A stretch of DNA of 64,000 bases from an uncultured Clostridia bacterium (GCA_948467395.1 CAOKDX010000004.1:120761-184760), one strand, 5' to 3'; numbered from the stretch's first letter, positions 24,788 to 34,497 are shown. Notes: generated by a model not told the origin, from the letters alone. Program-made: numbers and translations.

Positions 24788-24845
24788 CCCGGCTCCTGGG
24801 GAGCGCTAAATTCGCGCCCCAGAACCGGGAGAAAAATTTTTAATC
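24788..24845 (+). terminator. Rho-independent terminator upstream of galK
   Basis: Long GC-rich stem (CCCGGCTCCTGGGG pairing with GCCCCAGAACCGGG, one mismatch) followed by GAGAAAAATTTTT. It would insulate the gal operon from the MATE transcript. Confidence 0.82.
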
Positions 24846-24937
24846 TATAAAATAGAAATTCAAATGTTATTTTGCTGCTGTATGTGTTACACTTTTAGTA
24901 GTCCTGAGTTTTTACACATACAGAAAGGGAGGCAGCC

Positions 24938-26221
24938 ATGAATCGTGACGAATTAATTGATGCCATCTGTAATAACAGATTAGATGACACATTTATCACC
25001 CTCTATGGAAATAATAAGGAGACGATAAATGCACAGAAAGACAGATATAGTAAGGCAATAAAAAGCTTTGAAACACTGTATCCCGATTGCGAGGATATCT
25101 CCATCTTTTCCGCACCGGGAAGAACCGAGGTGTGCGGCAACCATACGGATCATCAGCACGGCTGTGTCCTGGCGGCTGCGGTCAATCTGGATGCCATCGC
25201 CGTGGTATCCTTTCATAACGACCGTGTGATCCGTCTCCAGTCGGTGGGGTATGAACAGGAATTTATTGAACTGGATAATCTGAATATCCACCCGGAGGAA
25301 AAGGGAACCTCCCGTTCACTGGTCCGGGGCATGGTTTCCCAGTTCCACGATATGGGCATAGATGTGGGCGGTTTCAATGCGTTTATCACCTCGGATGTCC
25401 TGTCCGGAAGCGGATTGTCCTCATCCGCCGCCTTCGAGGTACTGATCGGCAATATTATTGACCGGCACTACAATGACGGGCAGGCCGGCCCAGTAAAGAT
25501 TGCAAAGATGGGGCAGTATGCTGAGAATAAATATTTCGGAAAAGAGAGCGGCCTGATGGATCAGATGGTTTCCTCTGTCGGGGGGTTTGTCTTTATCGAC
25601 TTTGAGGATACGACCAATCCTGTTATTGAAAAACACAGCTGTGACTTTGAAAAGGGCGGCCTGAAGCTGATTATCACTGATACAAAGGGAAGTCATGCCG
25701 ATCTCACCGATGATTATGTCTCCATCCCGTCGGAAATGAAACTGGTTGCCGCGCAGTTTGGTAAGCTGGTTCTGCGGGAAGTGGATGAAGAACAGTTCTA
25801 TCAGTCCCTGGCCCGGCTGCGCACGGTCTGTTCCGACCGCTCGATCCTGCGGGCAGCCCACTTCTTCGGCGACAATGCAAGGGTGGGGAAGGAAGTCGAG
25901 GCACTGGACAAAAAGGATTTCCCGTCCTTCCTGAAGCTGGTCCGCGAATCCGGAAGATCCTCTGCCGAGTTGCTGCAAAATCTGTACTCCACAAAGAAGC
26001 CCATCGAACAGGGCATACCGCTGGCTCTGATGGCAAGCAAAAAATTACTGGAGGACCGCGGCGCCTTCCGGGTCCACGGCGGCGGGTTTGCTGGAACCAT
26101 ACAGGCCTTCGTTCCCTTTGTACTGATCGAGGATTATAAGAAAACAATGGAAGCATTATTTGGGGAAGGCTGCTGCTATATATTGAATATCCGTCCGGAA
26201 GGCGGTTATCAGGTGGTGTAA
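24938..26221 (+). CDS. galK: Galactokinase
   Basis: A 427-residue GHMP kinase. The galactokinase signature FSAPGRTEVCGNHTDHQHG is present near residue 60, the ATP-binding loop SGSGLSSSAAFEV near 155, and the C-terminal GGGFAGTIQAFVP near 390. It phosphorylates alpha-D-galactose to galactose-1-phosphate, the first Leloir step after mutarotation. The 50-residue N-terminal extension before the signature is usual for the clostridial type. AAGGGAGG precedes the ATG. It is the first gene of galK-galE-galT, behind a strong terminator. Repeat copy 7 lies three bases after its stop. Confidence 0.95.
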   Translation: MNRDELIDAICNNRLDDTFITLYGNNKETINAQKDRYSKAIKSFETLYPDCEDISIFSAPGRTEVCGNHTDHQHGCVLAAAVNLDAIAVVSFHNDRVIRLQSVGYEQEFIELDNLNIHPEEKGTSRSLVRGMVSQFHDMGIDVGGFNAFITSDVLSGSGLSSSAAFEVLIGNIIDRHYNDGQAGPVKIAKMGQYAENKYFGKESGLMDQMVSSVGGFVFIDFEDTTNPVIEKHSCDFEKGGLKLIITDTKGSHADLTDDYVSIPSEMKLVAAQFGKLVLREVDEEQFYQSLARLRTVCSDRSILRAAHFFGDNARVGKEVEALDKKDFPSFLKLVRESGRSSAELLQNLYSTKKPIEQGIPLALMASKKLLEDRGAFRVHGGGFAGTIQAFVPFVLIEDYKKTMEALFGEGCCYILNIRPEGGYQVV

Positions 26222-26247
26222 GATAACTCAACGGCGCCAATGAGAAC
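26222..26247. repeat. Dispersed palindromic repeat, copy 7
   Basis: TAACTCAACGGCGCCAATGAGAAC, the short form with a perfect GGCGCC centre, between galK and galE. Confidence 0.75.
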
Positions 26248-26299
26248 CCACATTGAACTGTGTAACGAATAACTTTATGATTGCGACTAGGAGGTTACT

Positions 26300-27295
26300 A
26301 TGAAAAGTATATTAGTTTTAGGCGGAGCCGGATACATCGGTTCCCACACTGTATATGAACTGATTGATGCAGGAGAAAAGGTTGTCATCATCGATAATCT
26401 CAGCACCGGATTCTGGCAGGCTGTCCATCCGGCGGCGGTATTCTACGAGGGGGATATCCGCGACCGGGAGTTTATGGATCATGTATTCGACAGGGAAGAG
26501 ATCGACTGCGTCATTCACTTTGCCGCCAGCTCCCAGGTGGGCGAGAGCATGAAGGATCCGCTGAAATATTACAGCAACAATCTGTGCGGGACAGAGGTTC
26601 TGCTGGAAAGCATGGTGGCGCACGGGATTGACAAAATTGTATTCTCCTCCACGGCAGCTGCCTATGGCGAACCGGAAAGCATCCCCATCCTGGAGAGCGA
26701 CCGTACCCTTCCTACGAACTGTTACGGCGAGACTAAACTCTCCATGGAAAAAATGTTCCACTGGACCTCACAGGCACACAATCTGAGATTTGTATCCCTG
26801 CGCTATTTTAATGCCTGCGGCGCCCGGCCGGACGGAAAGATCGGGGAAGCCCACGATCCGGAAACGCATCTGATCCCCCTGATCCTGCAGGTTCCCAATA
26901 ACCAGCGGGACCATATCTCTATTTTCGGCAATGACTATGAGACAAAGGACGGAACCTGCGTACGGGATTATATCCATGTAAACGATCTGGCCCAGGCGCA
27001 TATCCTCGCTATGGAATATCTGCGCCGTGGCGGTGAGAGCAATATTTTCAATCTCGGAAACGGCGTGGGCTTCACCGTTAAGGAAGTGGTGGAGACGGCA
27101 CGCAGGGTCACAGGACATCCCATACCGGCGAAGGAAGAGGCACGGCGGGCAGGCGATCCATCCACCCTTATTGCTTCCAGCGATAAGGCAAAGGAGGTGC
27201 TGGGCTGGGATCCGAAATATGCCAATCTGGATACCATTATTGAGACAGCCTGGAAATGGCACCAGACGCATCCCCACGGATATAAAACGGTCTGA
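26300..27295 (+). CDS. galE: UDP-glucose 4-epimerase
   Basis: A 331-residue extended short-chain dehydrogenase. Rossmann motif GGAGYIGS occupies residues 8-15, and DIRD (52-55) and HFAASSQV follow. The catalytic set is SST at 116-118 with Y142 and K146 in CYGETK. The C-terminal substrate pocket includes the NVGNGVGFTVKE-like region (here NLGNGVGFTVKE). It interconverts UDP-galactose and UDP-glucose with bound NAD+, closing the Leloir cycle with GalT. TAGGAGG lies just before the ATG. Separated from galT by a multi-hairpin spacer. Confidence 0.95.
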   Translation: MKSILVLGGAGYIGSHTVYELIDAGEKVVIIDNLSTGFWQAVHPAAVFYEGDIRDREFMDHVFDREEIDCVIHFAASSQVGESMKDPLKYYSNNLCGTEVLLESMVAHGIDKIVFSSTAAAYGEPESIPILESDRTLPTNCYGETKLSMEKMFHWTSQAHNLRFVSLRYFNACGARPDGKIGEAHDPETHLIPLILQVPNNQRDHISIFGNDYETKDGTCVRDYIHVNDLAQAHILAMEYLRRGGESNIFNLGNGVGFTVKEVVETARRVTGHPIPAKEEARRAGDPSTLIASSDKAKEVLGWDPKYANLDTIIETAWKWHQTHPHGYKTV

Positions 27296-27347
27296 CGACA
27301 CTGGCCGGCCGCCACAGCGGCGCCACCCTATGTAAAATTTTGTTTTC

Positions 27348-27504
27348 TCGGAATGGAGGGATAGTGTGAAAAATAAGCTCGATAGCTTATTTTTCACACC
27401 ACTATTTGTGCCGAAGTGCCACAAATAGTATTGATGTACAGGGCAAAAACAGCTTCGCTGCTTTTTGCTCGTACTTCCTCCGCTGCGCTTCGGAATGGAG
27501 GGAT
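27348..27504. repeat. Multi-hairpin element between galE and galT, bounded by 15-base direct repeats
   Basis: A perfect 15-base direct repeat, TCGGAATGGAGGGAT (27348-27362 and 27490-27504), brackets three consecutive hairpins. These are a perfect 16-base-pair stem with loop CGAT (27364-27399), a 10-base-pair stem ACTATTTGTG/CACAAATAGT (27401-27429), and GCAAAAACAGC/GCTGCTTTTTGC (27443-27468). Each direct-repeat copy contains GGAGGG followed by a start codon; the first would begin a 20-residue peptide (GTG at 27366), the second is galT. Confidence 0.82.
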
Positions 27505-27507
27505 TGT

Positions 27508-28995
27508 ATGATCAATGCGTTAATTACCGAACTGGTCTCTTATGGTATCCGGACAGGATTAGTCGCGGACGCAGACCGGGTTTTCGTCACCAATCAGCTT
27601 CTGGAACTGTTTGATGTGATAGAATATGAGCCGGAAAAGATTGCCGCAGAGCGGGAACTGGCAGCGATACTGGATGATCTTCTTGATTATGCCTTCTCAC
27701 AGGGATTACTGAAGGAGGATACCGTCACCATGAGAGATCTGTTGGACACAAAAATCATGGGAATACTAACCCCTGCGCCATCGGTAATCCGCAAACGGTT
27801 TTCTGATATCTACAGTGTCGATCCCCGGATGGCAACAGATTATTATTACAAGTTCAGTCAGACCACCAATTATATCCGCAGGGACCGGATCGCCAGAGAT
27901 GAGAAATGGGTGACAGAGACGGAGTTTGGCCCCATTGACATTACCATCAATCTCTCCAAGCCGGAGAAGGATCCAAGGGAGATCGCTAAGGCAGGACAGG
28001 CGAAGAGATCCGGATATCCCAGCTGCCTGCTCTGTATGGAAAATGAAGGCTACGCCGGGCACTATTCCCACCCGGCCAGGCAGAACCACCGCATCATTCC
28101 CATCCGTCTAGACGGGGATGATTATTTCCTGCAGTACTCCCCTTATGTGTATTACAACGAACACTGCATTATATTGAACAAAGAGCACATCCCCATGAAG
28201 ATCGACCGCAGTGCCTTTCGGAAGCTGCTGGATTTCGTCCGGCTGTTTCCGCACTATACGGCGGGTTCCAATGCCGATCTTCCCATCGTTGGCGGCTCCA
28301 TCCTGAGCCATGACCATTTTCAGGGAGGAGGCTATACCTTTGCCATGGCAAGGGCTCCCTTCGACAGGACATTCTCCCTGCCGGGATATAAGGATCTCAC
28401 CGCAGGGATCGTGAAATGGCCCATGTCTGTGATCCGGCTCCAGGGAACGGATACGGAACGCATATCGGATGCGGCGGAACATATTCTCACATGCTGGCGG
28501 CAGTACACAGACCAGGAGGCGTTTATCTTCAGCGAGACCGATGGCACTCCCCACAATACCATTACCCCCATTGCCCGTATGCGCGGCGGGTTGTTTGAAC
28601 TGGATCTGGTTCTCCGGAATAATATCACCACGGATGAAAGTCCCTGGGGAGTCTACCACCCCTCGGCGGATCTCCATCACATCAAAAAAGAGAATATCGG
28701 ACTCATCGAGGTAATGGGGCTGGCAGTCCTGCCGGCAAGATTAAAGAAAGAAATGGAAGGGCTGGAGGACGCCATTCTGAAGGGAAGGGAGCTCCGCTCC
28801 GAAGAAGAGCTCCGCAAACACGCAGACTGGGCAGAAAGCTGGATTGGAAATTATGAACTGACCCGGGAGAATATACACGGGATCATTCAGGATGAGATCG
28901 GCAAGGTCTTTGTCAGGGTTCTGGAATGTGCCGGCGTATACAAGAGAACGGACAAGGGCCAGGCAGCATTTGACCGCTTTATCGCTTCTCTTTAA
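27508..28995 (+). CDS. galT: UDP-glucose--hexose-1-phosphate uridylyltransferase (Bacillota type)
   Basis: A 495-residue GalT of the family 2 form found in Bacillota rather than the 350-residue enterobacterial type. Features are an N-terminal helical region (INALITELVSYGIRTGLV), the CLLCMENEGYAGH metal/substrate region, and the catalytic GGSILSHDHFQGG where the HxH-type histidine nucleophile sits. It swaps UMP between UDP-glucose and galactose-1-phosphate. The ATG at 27508 has GGAGGG at the right distance; the frame is open further upstream through the hairpin element, but that part is not protein-like. Its last 17 bases overlap the convergent binding-protein gene. Confidence 0.93.
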   Translation: MINALITELVSYGIRTGLVADADRVFVTNQLLELFDVIEYEPEKIAAERELAAILDDLLDYAFSQGLLKEDTVTMRDLLDTKIMGILTPAPSVIRKRFSDIYSVDPRMATDYYYKFSQTTNYIRRDRIARDEKWVTETEFGPIDITINLSKPEKDPREIAKAGQAKRSGYPSCLLCMENEGYAGHYSHPARQNHRIIPIRLDGDDYFLQYSPYVYYNEHCIILNKEHIPMKIDRSAFRKLLDFVRLFPHYTAGSNADLPIVGGSILSHDHFQGGGYTFAMARAPFDRTFSLPGYKDLTAGIVKWPMSVIRLQGTDTERISDAAEHILTCWRQYTDQEAFIFSETDGTPHNTITPIARMRGGLFELDLVLRNNITTDESPWGVYHPSADLHHIKKENIGLIEVMGLAVLPARLKKEMEGLEDAILKGRELRSEEELRKHADWAESWIGNYELTRENIHGIIQDEIGKVFVRVLECAGVYKRTDKGQAAFDRFIASL

Positions 28996-30025
28996 CAGTG
29001 TCCCCCATATAACTGTCAACATTATCACTGGTCACCTTGGAATAGGGAAGGTAGATGTACCGCTTGTTCTTAAACGAGATATCCTCCTTCCCCTCTCCTG
29101 TGACCAACGCCGCCGCCAGCTTTGCCATAGCTGCTGCCTGGCCTTCCTTATCGTTGTAAACGGTTCCGGCCAGTCCGCCGTCCCGCACAGCCTCCAGTCC
29201 CACATCTGTGCCATCGATGCCAAAAAAGACAGGCAGGGCCGTCTCTGTAAAATTCAATTTGAGATAGGCGTCTAATGCGCCAAGCGCCATATCATCGTTA
29301 TTGGCAAGTACGAGCTCAATCTTTCCGGGGTGCTGGCTGATCATCTGCATCATACGGTTCTGTGCCTGGGCACGGTTCCAGTTAGCTATCCCGTAGCTCA
29401 GCTTCTCCAGCTCAATGCCATTTTTCTTCAGTGTATTTACCGCGTTCTCAGTCCGGATAATGGCGTCCTGATGACCCGGCTCCCCCTCCAATACCACATA
29501 CTGTATCCTGCCATCCCTGTTCCGGTCAATCCGTGTGTTTTTCCGGATCATCTCTGCCGCCAGCTCTCCCTGCATCACCCCGGACTGTCTTGCATCGGCG
29601 CCCACATAATACAATTCCTCCCAGCGCTGCATATCCTCTGTAACCGGCTCCCTGTTAAAGAAAATAATGGGGACATCTTTCTCCCTTGCCAGTTCTATGA
29701 TCTCGGAGGGATCCGTCCGGTCCACCAGATTGACACAGAGTACATTGCATCCCGCGTTGATTAGCTCCCTCACCTGATCATCCTGCGTCTGCTGTGAACC
29801 GGAGGCCTCCCGTACCGTCATGGCAATATCCAGTCCGTCATCCCCCAGCCTGTCCATCTGTTCCCGAAAACAGGGAATCAGCTGACTAAGAAAGGTATCG
29901 CTCTGATCATAATATGTCACGCCCACATATACCTTCTGATCTGACGCTCCACTCCCGCCGCAGGCTCCCAGTATCAGGCATATACCGATGGCAAGCCCCC
30001 ATGTCAGTATCCTCTTTTTTCTCAT
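28979..30025 (-). CDS. Galactose/glucose-binding lipoprotein (canonical order)
   Basis: A 348-residue periplasmic-binding-type protein. The lipobox LILGACGG places the lipidated Cys at residue 22. It follows the usual MglB order: VYVGVTYYDQSDTFL first, then CVNLVDRTDP, FFNREP, the calcium-loop DRNRDGRIQYVVLEGEPGHQD, VLANNDDMALGA and FFGIDGTDVG. It should bind galactose or glucose outside the membrane. It is the last gene of the regulator-kinase-binding protein operon rather than of the transporter operon, so it may feed the sensor or share MglA/MglC. Convergent overlap with galT. Confidence 0.88.
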   Translation of the reverse strand: MRKKRILTWGLAIGICLILGACGGSGASDQKVYVGVTYYDQSDTFLSQLIPCFREQMDRLGDDGLDIAMTVREASGSQQTQDDQVRELINAGCNVLCVNLVDRTDPSEIIELAREKDVPIIFFNREPVTEDMQRWEELYYVGADARQSGVMQGELAAEMIRKNTRIDRNRDGRIQYVVLEGEPGHQDAIIRTENAVNTLKKNGIELEKLSYGIANWNRAQAQNRMMQMISQHPGKIELVLANNDDMALGALDAYLKLNFTETALPVFFGIDGTDVGLEAVRDGGLAGTVYNDKEGQAAAMAKLAAALVTGEGKEDISFKNKRYIYLPYSKVTSDNVDSYMGDTVKEKR

Positions 30026-30063
30026 TTTGCAACCTCCGCTTTTGTCCCGGCCGTATACACAGC

Positions 30064-31035
30064 TTACTGACTCATGGTAAAAAGTAGCTCCTGATTTTTC
30101 TTGGAAAATAAATCCTTTTTGCGAATCACATGATATAACATAGTTTTGCTTTCCATTTTACTGAAATAATGCCCCAGGCACTCTGCCGTCTCCGCAAGAC
30201 TCTCGTACCCCCGGCCAAATTCATCTGGAACTACCAGACATTCCGTTATCCCTGTATCCAGAAAATAGACTGCCTCTGTGGAATTCCCTATTCCGTATAA
30301 CAGCGCTCCGTGAAGATTCCTGTTCAATGAAAATTCCCCCGCCGCCGTCAGGCTCGTATCATCCAGCGCAATCACCAGGTCTGCCTTGGACTGTTTCCCC
30401 AGTGAATCCTGATCCGATTCCCCGGCGACAGAAACCCTCCAGCTGGTCCGGGTCCCCCTGCCCCGCAGGGTATCGAGAAATCCCTTCTGCCGGCTGGCCG
30501 CCTGGGCAGATTCCATATTCTGTGCTGCGATTCCCAGCACCTTTCCCTCCACATTGCCATTGAAATCCCGCAGTACCTCCTCGGCCAGCGCCTTCCCCAT
30601 GGCGTAATCATCCGGTCCTGTCACCGGAAGACAGGATGTACTTTCGTCCTCCGATCCCACACTTCCCACAAGCATAACCGGAATCTTCCGGGACGCCTCT
30701 TCCAGCTTCCGGGCGGCGTCATCACCCGGCACTGGCTGAACAATGACCGCATCCGCCCCATTCCGGATCTCGCTTCCCACAAGCCGCAGTTCCTCTTCTA
30801 TCGTCTGCATATCGCCTGAACTGACGATAAACATCTCGACCCCCTGATCCTCTGCCGCCATTTTCAGCCCATACCGGAAGGCGGACCACTGACTGGAATC
30901 GGGGTCCGGAAGGATAACGGAAATCCTTCGGCGGTCCCTGCCGCCCTGCTCCCTGACCATGATAAATGCCAGCACAATTACCATAGCGGCCAGCGTGATT
31001 TCTAATATTATAAATAAATGTCTGTTATTCCTCAT
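30064..31035 (-). CDS. Membrane-anchored sugar-binding-domain protein (sensor accessory)
   Basis: A 323-residue protein with an uncleaved N-terminal anchor (HLFIILEITLAAMVIVLAFIMV) followed by a type 1 periplasmic binding fold: ISVILPDPDSSQWSAFRYGL, DAVIVQPVPGDDA, VMLVGSVGS, VLGIAAQNMES, VIALDDTSLTA. No lipobox is present. Next to a YesM-type kinase this matches the known arrangement in which a membrane-tethered binding protein (XylFII-like) presents the sugar signal to the kinase. It starts two bases after the kinase stop, so the two are tightly coupled. The ligand is probably galactose, judged only by context. Confidence 0.8.
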   Translation of the reverse strand: MRNNRHLFIILEITLAAMVIVLAFIMVREQGGRDRRRISVILPDPDSSQWSAFRYGLKMAAEDQGVEMFIVSSGDMQTIEEELRLVGSEIRNGADAVIVQPVPGDDAARKLEEASRKIPVMLVGSVGSEDESTSCLPVTGPDDYAMGKALAEEVLRDFNGNVEGKVLGIAAQNMESAQAASRQKGFLDTLRGRGTRTSWRVSVAGESDQDSLGKQSKADLVIALDDTSLTAAGEFSLNRNLHGALLYGIGNSTEAVYFLDTGITECLVVPDEFGRGYESLAETAECLGHYFSKMESKTMLYHVIRKKDLFSKKNQELLFTMSQ

Positions 31036-31037
31036 CT

Positions 31038-32897
31038 CTATTTATCCTGCATTTCTCTCTTATTGATCTCTTCTCTGCTGAGCACATGCCCCTTCTCAAG
31101 TATCTTTCTGTTTTCCTCTGTATCGGGCACTGCCGGAATGCGAATGGACACCTTCGTCCCCTCGTCCAGCTCGCTTTCCACCAGCAGACCGTATTCCTTC
31201 CCAAAAACCATCTGAATCCGGTTGTTGACATTCACCAGGCCGACGCCGGAGCCATGCTTATGAATCCGGTCACTGTCTGTCAGCACCAGCTCCGTCTCCT
31301 CCTCAGACATACCAAAACCGTTGTCCTCTACCGACAGAATCACATCCTCCTCCTGTCTGCACGCCGCCACCCGGATCTCTCCGCAATCGTCCATGCTGCC
31401 CACCCCATAATTAATGGCATTTTCCAGCAGCGGCTGCAGCACTAATTTCACACTGCAGCAGGAAAGGGCGGCAGGATCCACGTCAAAGATGACAGAAAAC
31501 GCATTTTTATATCGGATCTTCTGGATATTCATATAGCTTCTGGCATGCTGCAGCTCATCCTGTACAGAGATCACAGTCTTCCCTCTCGAAAGGCTGATCC
31601 GGAACAGCTTCGCCAGCTCCGATATCATAAAGACGGCATCGTCATTCCGCTCTCCTTCAATCATCCAGGTAATGGAATCCAGTGCATTGTACAGAAAGTG
31701 GGGATTAATCTGACTCTGCAGTGCCTCCAGCTCGCTCTTCCTTCTCTCATTCTGCTCCATCACGATCTCCTGCATCAATCCATCAATTTGCTCATAGGAG
31801 CGCTGGATCGAATATCCGAGATGCCGGATCTCCTGAGAGCCGCCAATATAAATCTCCGGCTTCTCCCCCGCCTCATGTTCCACCACAGAATCACTCAGCT
31901 TCAGGATAGGGCTGGAAATCCTTACCGATACGACCCGGTTGATCACCGCCAGCATCATGCCCATCAGGAGGATCAGCATTATAATGAAATACCGGATATT
32001 AAACATGCCCTGGGTGAATGTAGAATCTGGAATCACCCCCACAAGCTTCCATCCCGTATAACTCACCGTCTTAACGATAAGCTGCCGCCGCTCCCCGCCA
32101 AAGCTCTCCTCATAGACCCCGTCCTTGTAAGAAGCCGCCGCGGCATTATTTTCCTGAAAACTGCCGCTGCTGATCTGCATCTGCTTCTTATGGTAAATAA
32201 TTTCACCATTGTTATCGCAGAGATAATAGTACTGTCCGCTGTGGGCCGTGTTCGTATTGATCCGCTGAAGCATCCGGGAGATCCCCGAATAATCCATATC
32301 CACCAGCAGTACGCCAGATATGGGAACGCCCTTGTCCGTCAGATCCACCACCCGGCTCAGGGAGATTACCCAGTAATACCGCCGGGCCGCATCATCAAAA
32401 AGATTCTGGATATGGGGCGTGGAAAAATGCATATTCTCCATGGCCTCCAACGCCTTCCTGTACCAGGACTGATGGGTAACGTCCGGATCCTCCTTCTGCT
32501 GCGCCACCGGCTCCGCCGCCATCAGACTTCCATAATCATTGTACAGGGCAATGCTGCGGAGATGGCTGCGGTTTGCCTCATATATCGTATTCATTCCCTG
32601 ATGGATCTTATTGTCCTGTAAGGAGAGATCGTTTTCCTTGATCACATTATAATAGACGGCGTCGGAGATCTGCCGCATTCCCACAAGGTACTCCTCCAGA
32701 CTCTCCCTCGTCTGTTCCATAAGCTTCTCCGTATCCCGCACCTTCTCCTGCTGGGACAGGGCGGAGAATTTAATATACATCACAACGCCCAGGATCAGCA
32801 TAATGGAGACCGATATCAGGGAAAAGGCAAGCATCACGGTGGACTGCATTCCCCTCGGTTTCAATCTCCTCATATTTTCCCAAAGCCTAGTTCTCAC
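31038..32897 (-). CDS. YesM-type sensor histidine kinase
   Basis: A 619-residue kinase. The first membrane segment is at about 20-42, an extracellular dCache-like sensor (45-300) follows, the second membrane segment is at 300-322, then comes a HAMP region. A His_kinase domain with QSQINPHFLYNALDSI puts the phospho-His at residue 400, and HATPase motifs follow (ENAINYGVG for the N-box, VEDNGFGMSEEE, GSGVGLVNVNNR). The GTG at 32897 has GGGAG ten bases upstream and overlaps the regulator stop by eleven bases. With the anchored binding protein downstream it forms a sugar-sensing complex; phosphate goes to the adjacent YesN-like regulator. Confidence 0.92.
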   Translation of the reverse strand: MRTRLWENMRRLKPRGMQSTVMLAFSLISVSIMLILGVVMYIKFSALSQQEKVRDTEKLMEQTRESLEEYLVGMRQISDAVYYNVIKENDLSLQDNKIHQGMNTIYEANRSHLRSIALYNDYGSLMAAEPVAQQKEDPDVTHQSWYRKALEAMENMHFSTPHIQNLFDDAARRYYWVISLSRVVDLTDKGVPISGVLLVDMDYSGISRMLQRINTNTAHSGQYYYLCDNNGEIIYHKKQMQISSGSFQENNAAAASYKDGVYEESFGGERRQLIVKTVSYTGWKLVGVIPDSTFTQGMFNIRYFIIMLILLMGMMLAVINRVVSVRISSPILKLSDSVVEHEAGEKPEIYIGGSQEIRHLGYSIQRSYEQIDGLMQEIVMEQNERRKSELEALQSQINPHFLYNALDSITWMIEGERNDDAVFMISELAKLFRISLSRGKTVISVQDELQHARSYMNIQKIRYKNAFSVIFDVDPAALSCCSVKLVLQPLLENAINYGVGSMDDCGEIRVAACRQEEDVILSVEDNGFGMSEEETELVLTDSDRIHKHGSGVGLVNVNNRIQMVFGKEYGLLVESELDEGTKVSIRIPAVPDTEENRKILEKGHVLSREEINKREMQDK

Positions 32898-34497
32898 CTT
32901 CTATATGCTCCCTTCTGTATTTGGAAGGAGACACGCCAAACTTTCTCTTGAAAACATAACTAAAATAATTGGGATCCGTGTATCCGACATTTTTCGCAAT
33001 GATATAGCTCTTCTCGCTGGTCTCGATAAGCTGTGCCGCGGCCTGCTCCAGACGGTAATCCGTCAGATAGCGGATAAAGGAATTCCCCTTCTCCTTCTTG
33101 AACACACTGGAGAAATAGGAATTAGATACCCCTAACTCCTCACAGACACGGTCCAGGGAGAGATCCTCGTCCCCATAATTGTGTCGGACATATTCCTCTG
33201 CCTTCGCCACAAAGGATCGGGTGGATTTATTTCTCGCATGGATGAGATTCTCCCGGAAGGCAAGACAACAATCCATCAGCCAGTTCCGGAATGCCGACGG
33301 CTCCAGATCAAAGACACTGCTGTAGAGCTTCCGTATATCCTCCGTAAAGCCCTCCACGGATATATCGTTATTAAGGGCAAAGCGATACAGCGTGCTCACC
33401 AGCTCCATCACATCCACATAGTGCTGCTGCAGCGATTTATTGGGAAAGGAGGTGTGCTTTATATACCGGTCCGCTGCCTGGATCACTTCCTTTTCCGATC
33501 CCAGCCGGATCATTTTGAACAAATTGCCGATCTCCGCATCGTTGGCCGGACCGGGGGGAATCAACTCTCCAGGAACCACCTCCTGCATATTGATGGCTCT
33601 GGCGGCACCGTAGATCACCCGGTAAGAAACCGCCTCCCTTGCCCCCAAATACGATTGTGACAGCGCCGTGATCGTAGGACAGGCCGGACCGATACCGGCA
33701 GTGACCACGGCGCCGATGATACCCTGGGCATATTTGCAGAAGCGGTCACACTCATCCGTCAGCTCTGCCACCTCATTTTCGGTCTTTAACTGCGGTATCA
33801 TAATAGTATTTCCAAGGTAAGAAAAACATTTCGCCTGCCACCTCTCCGCCAGTCTCTCCTTCACCTGTCTGTGTACGGAGGTGGCAAGCAGAAGGGGATT
33901 TATATCGACGGGAGCCTGACTGGAAGAGGTGTGGAACACAACGCAGCAGAAAAATGGTCCCGGGAAGGAGAGCTGATAATCCGACAGATATCCCGGGATT
34001 TCCTCTTCCGGGATACTGCCCTCGATCAGGGAGGTATAGAAATTTGCCTGCAGAAGGGGCAGGGATTCCATATAATATTTCTGCAGGATCTCCACATTGC
34101 GTTTCTCGCTGATCTCCTGATCCAGCTTGATCTTCAGCTGGGTAAATACATTGGTCAGCTCTACGGAATTCACCGGTTTGAGTATATATTCCTCCACCTC
34201 CAGGTGAACGGCCCCCCTGGCATACTCGAACTCGTCAAACCCGGTGAAGAACAGAATCTTAGTGGCCGGATATTCTGCCTTGATCCGGCGGGACAATTCC
34301 ATCCCGTCCATAAACGGCATCCGGATATCTGTCATAACCACATCCGGCTGGCATTCCTCCATTATCTCCAATGCCTTCACCCCGTTATTGGCATAACCCG
34401 CCACACAAAAACCCAGGCCCTCCCAGTTGATCTTCCTCATGATCACATGGATGACCTCTTCCTCATCATCTACCAGAAGTACCGAATATTTCTCCAT
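32887..34497 (-). CDS. YesN-type AraC-family response regulator
   Basis: A 536-residue regulator. The N-terminal receiver has VLLVDDEEEV and phospho-acceptor Asp57 in VVMTDIRMPFMDG, with KP at YILKPVN. A long central region of unclear fold is followed by a C-terminal AraC HTH pair (LSLDRVCEELGVSNSYFSSVFKKEKG and AKNVGYTDPNYFSYVFKRKFGVSPSKYR). The ATG at 34497 has GGGAGG five bases upstream; a start at 34530 lacks one. First gene of the sensory operon. The obvious targets are the divergent or adjacent mgl and gal promoters, although no operator sequence was recognised by eye. Confidence 0.92.
   Translation of the reverse strand: MEKYSVLLVDDEEEVIHVIMRKINWEGLGFCVAGYANNGVKALEIMEECQPDVVMTDIRMPFMDGMELSRRIKAEYPATKILFFTGFDEFEYARGAVHLEVEEYILKPVNSVELTNVFTQLKIKLDQEISEKRNVEILQKYYMESLPLLQANFYTSLIEGSIPEEEIPGYLSDYQLSFPGPFFCCVVFHTSSSQAPVDINPLLLATSVHRQVKERLAERWQAKCFSYLGNTIMIPQLKTENEVAELTDECDRFCKYAQGIIGAVVTAGIGPACPTITALSQSYLGAREAVSYRVIYGAARAINMQEVVPGELIPPGPANDAEIGNLFKMIRLGSEKEVIQAADRYIKHTSFPNKSLQQHYVDVMELVSTLYRFALNNDISVEGFTEDIRKLYSSVFDLEPSAFRNWLMDCCLAFRENLIHARNKSTRSFVAKAEEYVRHNYGDEDLSLDRVCEELGVSNSYFSSVFKKEKGNSFIRYLTDYRLEQAAAQLIETSEKSYIIAKNVGYTDPNYFSYVFKRKFGVSPSKYRREHIEGEN

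Noticed and set aside
27406-27507. N-terminal extension of GalT through the hairpin element
   Set aside because: The extra residues are translated hairpin sequence, and a strong ribosome binding site sits right before the ATG at 27508.
28255-28275. GGCGGGTTCCAATGCC inside galT as another palindromic repeat copy
   Set aside because: It lies within conserved coding sequence, lacks the TAGCTC arms, and is best explained by chance.
31545-32621. A 358-codon plus-strand frame
   Set aside because: Antisense to the YesM-type kinase, whose motifs are all in place on the other strand.
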